Source: an uncultured Lachnospiraceae bacterium (GTDB lineage Bacteria; Bacillota; Clostridia; Lachnospirales; Lachnospiraceae). From it: a stretch of DNA of 64,000 nucleotides. This document shows, piece after piece, positions 61,742-64,000 of the stretch. Below the pieces are notes generated by a model that was not told the origin of the DNA, made no database searches, and saw nothing but the letters and a program-made list of their open reading frames with translations. The first letter of the stretch is position 1. Every line of letters begins with the position of its first letter. The stretch covers positions 1 through 64,000 of the forward strand of contig CANRHU010000002.1 in the NCBI GenBank assembly GCA_947630485.1. Reading direction: 5' to 3'. The translations under genes and the position numbers were made by a program.

Positions 61742-62587
61742 ATGGCGGATTCAAAAAAGACGAAGGAACCGAAATATTTGCCGTCGCCGCTGAATAATAA
61801 AATGCTGAATTATAAGGTTTATTATATGTCGGCGGGAGAAAAGGTACTGTATTTTCTTTTGACGTTCGTACTAGGCGGCCTGGTGGGCTACGTATTCTAT
61901 GGAGGCCTGTTTAAGTACGATGGCGAGGCGACGATGGCGACTCACATAAGCAACATTGTGATCTTTACCGGGGTTGGCCTGATCGCTGCCAAGGTATTTC
62001 TTCCCGCGATTGTTGAGAGCCTTCTCAAGAAACGAAACAAACAGCTGCAGAAACAATTCATGGATCTTTTGGAGGGGCTTTCCACGTCGTTGTCTGCCGG
62101 GAATACGGTGAACGATTCCTTTCTCAATGCCTGCAATGATATGAAAAACCAGTATACGGATGAAGACTATATCATAAAGGAACTGCAAGAAATCGCGGCG
62201 GGACTGAATAATGGGCGAACTCTAGAGGAGATGCTTGTAAATTTTGGCAACCGCAGCAACAATGAGGATATTCATAATTTCAGCAACGTGATGAGCAACT
62301 GCTATCGTCTCGGTGGAAACTTCAAGGATGTGGTGAGGCGTACGAGAGGAATTATTGGAGATAAGATCGCTATTTCCGATGAGATTGACACGAAACTTGC
62401 TTCCAATAAGCTTCAGCACAACGCTATGTGCGTCATGCCCATCGTACTGGTCGCCATGCTGAAGGTGGCCAGCCCGAGCTTCGCCCAGAATCTTTCGTCA
62501 TTTCTCGGGGTGCTTGTAACGACGCTGGCGGTTGGAATTTTTGTTGCCTCGTATTTCTGGGGGCAGAAGATTATAGATATTGGGTGA
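61742..62587 (+). CDS. TadB-like pilus platform protein
   Basis: A 281-residue type II/IV secretion F-domain protein with about four membrane helices (VLYFLLTFVLGGLVGYVFYG near the N-terminus and two at the C-terminus). The F-domain has FMDLLEGLSTSLSAGNTVND and NFSNVMSNCYRLGGNFKDVV. It forms the inner-membrane platform with the TadC homologue. ATG 61742 follows GAGGTGAG; GTG 61733 is possible. Confidence 0.85.
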   Translation: MADSKKTKEPKYLPSPLNNKMLNYKVYYMSAGEKVLYFLLTFVLGGLVGYVFYGGLFKYDGEATMATHISNIVIFTGVGLIAAKVFLPAIVESLLKKRNKQLQKQFMDLLEGLSTSLSAGNTVNDSFLNACNDMKNQYTDEDYIIKELQEIAAGLNNGRTLEEMLVNFGNRSNNEDIHNFSNVMSNCYRLGGNFKDVVRRTRGIIGDKIAISDEIDTKLASNKLQHNAMCVMPIVLVAMLKVASPSFAQNLSSFLGVLVTTLAVGIFVASYFWGQKIIDIG

Positions 62588-62593
62588 CGGAAG

Positions 62594-63460
62594 ATGAGAA
62601 TGATCGTATTGGCTGTGGGAACTGTGCTGTTGCTAGTGTTTATCGTGCTTTTGTTTAAAGGCTCCAAATATGACTATATGCTTGACCCGCTGGACGGAGA
62701 TGATTTTCCGCTGAAAACGCTGTATTCAGCGGGGCTCGCGATTCAGGACTATAAGTTCGGCAGGCTCAGAGGAAAGATCGGTGATAAACTTCGCTTGGAT
62801 TGCGCGCTGATTTATACGAAGCAATTTAGTGAATATTATGCGCGTATTATATGGGCACAGATGCTTTCCTTCGCCATGTTTTTCCCTGCCGCGGCGTTTG
62901 TCGCAGTGGGGTTTCTGTCGGAGGACATGACGCTTTTATGCCTTTTGACCGGGGTAGGAATGTGTTTGCTTTCAGCCTACTATTTCTATAATCATACCGG
63001 AGAGAAGGTAAAGGAACGCAGGGAGGAGTGCGAGAAGGAATTCCCCAATGCCATATCGAAACTGGCCTTGATCGTCAATTCCGGCGTGATTCTGCATGAA
63101 GCTTGGGAAATGGTTGCTTATGGGAAGGATGCGGTTTTTTATGACATGATGAAGAAATCATGCGAGGAGATGGACAACGGCAAATCCGATATCGATGCGA
63201 TCCATGATTTTGGAGTAAGAACAAATTCAGATGATATTAAGAAATTTGCCTCGGCCCTGATCCAGAGTATTGAACGGGGCGGCGGAGATCTGCCGCAGTT
63301 TCTGGTGAATCAGTCGTCGGAGCTTTGGGCGAACCGCAGACAGGTTATGCTTCAGAAGGGCGAGGCGGCGTCCAGCGCGCTGCTCATGCCAATCGCGCTT
63401 ATGTTCTTCGGCGTGATGATGATTGTTATCGCCGCGGCTATGCAGAGCTTCAGCTTATAA
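62594..63460 (+). CDS. TadC-like pilus platform protein
   Basis: A 288-residue F-domain protein. It has an N-terminal helix (IVLAVGTVLLLVFIVLLF), a middle helix pair, the cytoplasmic EFPNAISKLALIVNSGVILH and KKFASALIQSIERGGGDLPQ segments, and a C-terminal membrane helix (ALLMPIALMFFGVMMIVIA). It pairs with TadB. It lies 6 bases after tadB. Confidence 0.88.
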   Translation: MRMIVLAVGTVLLLVFIVLLFKGSKYDYMLDPLDGDDFPLKTLYSAGLAIQDYKFGRLRGKIGDKLRLDCALIYTKQFSEYYARIIWAQMLSFAMFFPAAAFVAVGFLSEDMTLLCLLTGVGMCLLSAYYFYNHTGEKVKERREECEKEFPNAISKLALIVNSGVILHEAWEMVAYGKDAVFYDMMKKSCEEMDNGKSDIDAIHDFGVRTNSDDIKKFASALIQSIERGGGDLPQFLVNQSSELWANRRQVMLQKGEAASSALLMPIALMFFGVMMIVIAAAMQSFSL

Positions 63461-63513
63461 GGTATCAGCAAAACAGTGTTTTGTGGATATAAAAAATCAA
63501 GGAGGTAGGAGAG

Positions 63514-63720
63514 ATGCTGGAATCGTTACTTTGGAGGGCAAGACTGGAAGCGACAAAGTGGCTGCGGAATGTGGCAGAGGATGAGAGCGGCGATACGAAT
63601 TTTATTTCGATCCTGATTATTCTGGGAATCGTTATCATCCTGGCAGGTGTATTCATGGGCTTCAAAAATCAGATTGTCGAACAGGTTCAGGGAATAATCA
63701 CCGGTTTTACAATCCAGTGA
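63514..63720 (+). CDS. Flp1-like type IVb pilin
   Basis: A 68-residue prepilin. The basic/acidic leader (EDESG) is followed by a long hydrophobic segment (FISILIILGIVIILAGVFMGF) and a short tail. Processing probably follows the Gly in ESG, leaving DTNFISILI...; the usual Glu at +5 is not seen, which is common in the clostridial Flp-like group. AAGGAGG precedes the ATG. The major-subunit candidate of the Tad pilus encoded just upstream. Confidence 0.8.
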   Translation: MLESLLWRARLEATKWLRNVAEDESGDTNFISILIILGIVIILAGVFMGFKNQIVEQVQGIITGFTIQ

Positions 63721-63804
63721 TACCATGAGGCTGCGCTGTCCGGAACCGTTCAGAAGAGGGGGCAGCGCAGCTTGAGGTAACCAAGTACGATCCGGGAGGG
63801 CTAT

Positions 63805-64000
63805 ATGCGGTATGTTATCGCTTTTTTTACCGCGATATTAAGCGCGGGGCTTTCTTATATAACACTGGATAAGGATATTACTGACCGCCTGCGAATACTG
63901 CGTCGCAGAGGTGAAATGGTGCCGAGCAGCGACAAAAGGTCTGCGCCTGAAGCGGTACTGGAGGACAGCGAAAGGCCTGCGCACGAAGCAGAACCGGGCG
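63805..64000 (+). CDS. partial hypothetical membrane protein of the tad operon
   Basis: Starts at ATG 63805 with GGGAGGG upstream and runs off the window. The visible 65 residues have a single N-terminal hydrophobic segment (YVIAFFTAILSAGLSYITL), then a charged, Glu/Arg/Ala-rich region with repeated S-x-x-x-A-P/H-E-A. Its position after the pilin suggests a pilus accessory protein, but no family is recognised. Confidence 0.55.
   Translation, partial: MRYVIAFFTAILSAGLSYITLDKDITDRLRILRRRGEMVPSSDKRSAPEAVLEDSERPAHEAEPG

Overview
The window is high-GC chromosomal DNA from an anaerobic, spore-forming member of the Firmicutes, most likely a Lachnospiraceae (Clostridium cluster XIVa-like) gut bacterium. 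The reasons are spoIIGA-sigE next to the division cluster, a Spo0E-like phosphatase, AddAB in place of RecBCD, small DUF1540 and zinc-ribbon proteins, and clostridial -35/-10 promoters. No species is assigned.

Layout: 0-5.1 kb is a decaying accessory block: gene remnants, a frameshifted and internally deleted Hsp70-like gene, a cytoplasmic BspA-type leucine-rich-repeat protein and a methyltransferase remnant. 5.1-7.1 kb has a DUF1540 protein and the infC-rpmI-rplT operon behind an L20-type attenuator. 7.1-9.8 kb is a DHHW/MBOAT O-acylation pair. 9.8-14.0 kb is a three-gene cassette (DNA methyltransferase, AAA ATPase, HNH nuclease) lying between two tRNA-Leu genes and abutting a sortase-B remnant. 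14-26.6 kb holds a MATE transporter, an FMN-binding-like protein, addBA, ychF, lgt and a spo0E-like gene. 26.7-39.9 kb is the division/cell-wall cluster mraZ-rsmH-ftsL-pbp-pbp-mraY-murD-ftsW/spoVE-murA-ftsQ-ftsZ.

39.9-49.9 kb is an accessory island inserted between ftsZ and spoIIGA. It carries gene scraps, small membrane proteins, a two-component system and one compact operon: an ACGX-repeat RiPP precursor, its radical SAM/SPASM enzyme, a nitroreductase, a PNPOx-ferredoxin fusion, a macrodomain hydrolase and an ADP-ribosylating SirTM-type sirtuin. A divergent HxlR regulator faces this operon across a shared intergenic region that contains direct-repeat candidate operators. 50-51.8 kb returns to core sporulation genes (spoIIGA-sigE) with a Spo0A-type promoter.

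52-64 kb has an MFS transporter, a MerR-methyltransferase fusion, Fic and other remnants, a type I holin-like toxin, dTDP-rhamnose genes (rmlA, rmlB and rmlD, no rmlC), an XRE regulator facing an AGAATTAT operator array, and a Tad/Flp pilus operon (tadZ, cpaF, tadB, tadC, flp) that runs off the end.

The most interesting loci are the ACGX RiPP plus SirTM/macrodomain operon (44.1-49.0 kb) and the methyltransferase-ATPase-HNH cassette (10.2-13.7 kb). All calls come from reading the sequence and recalled family features; no database search was run.
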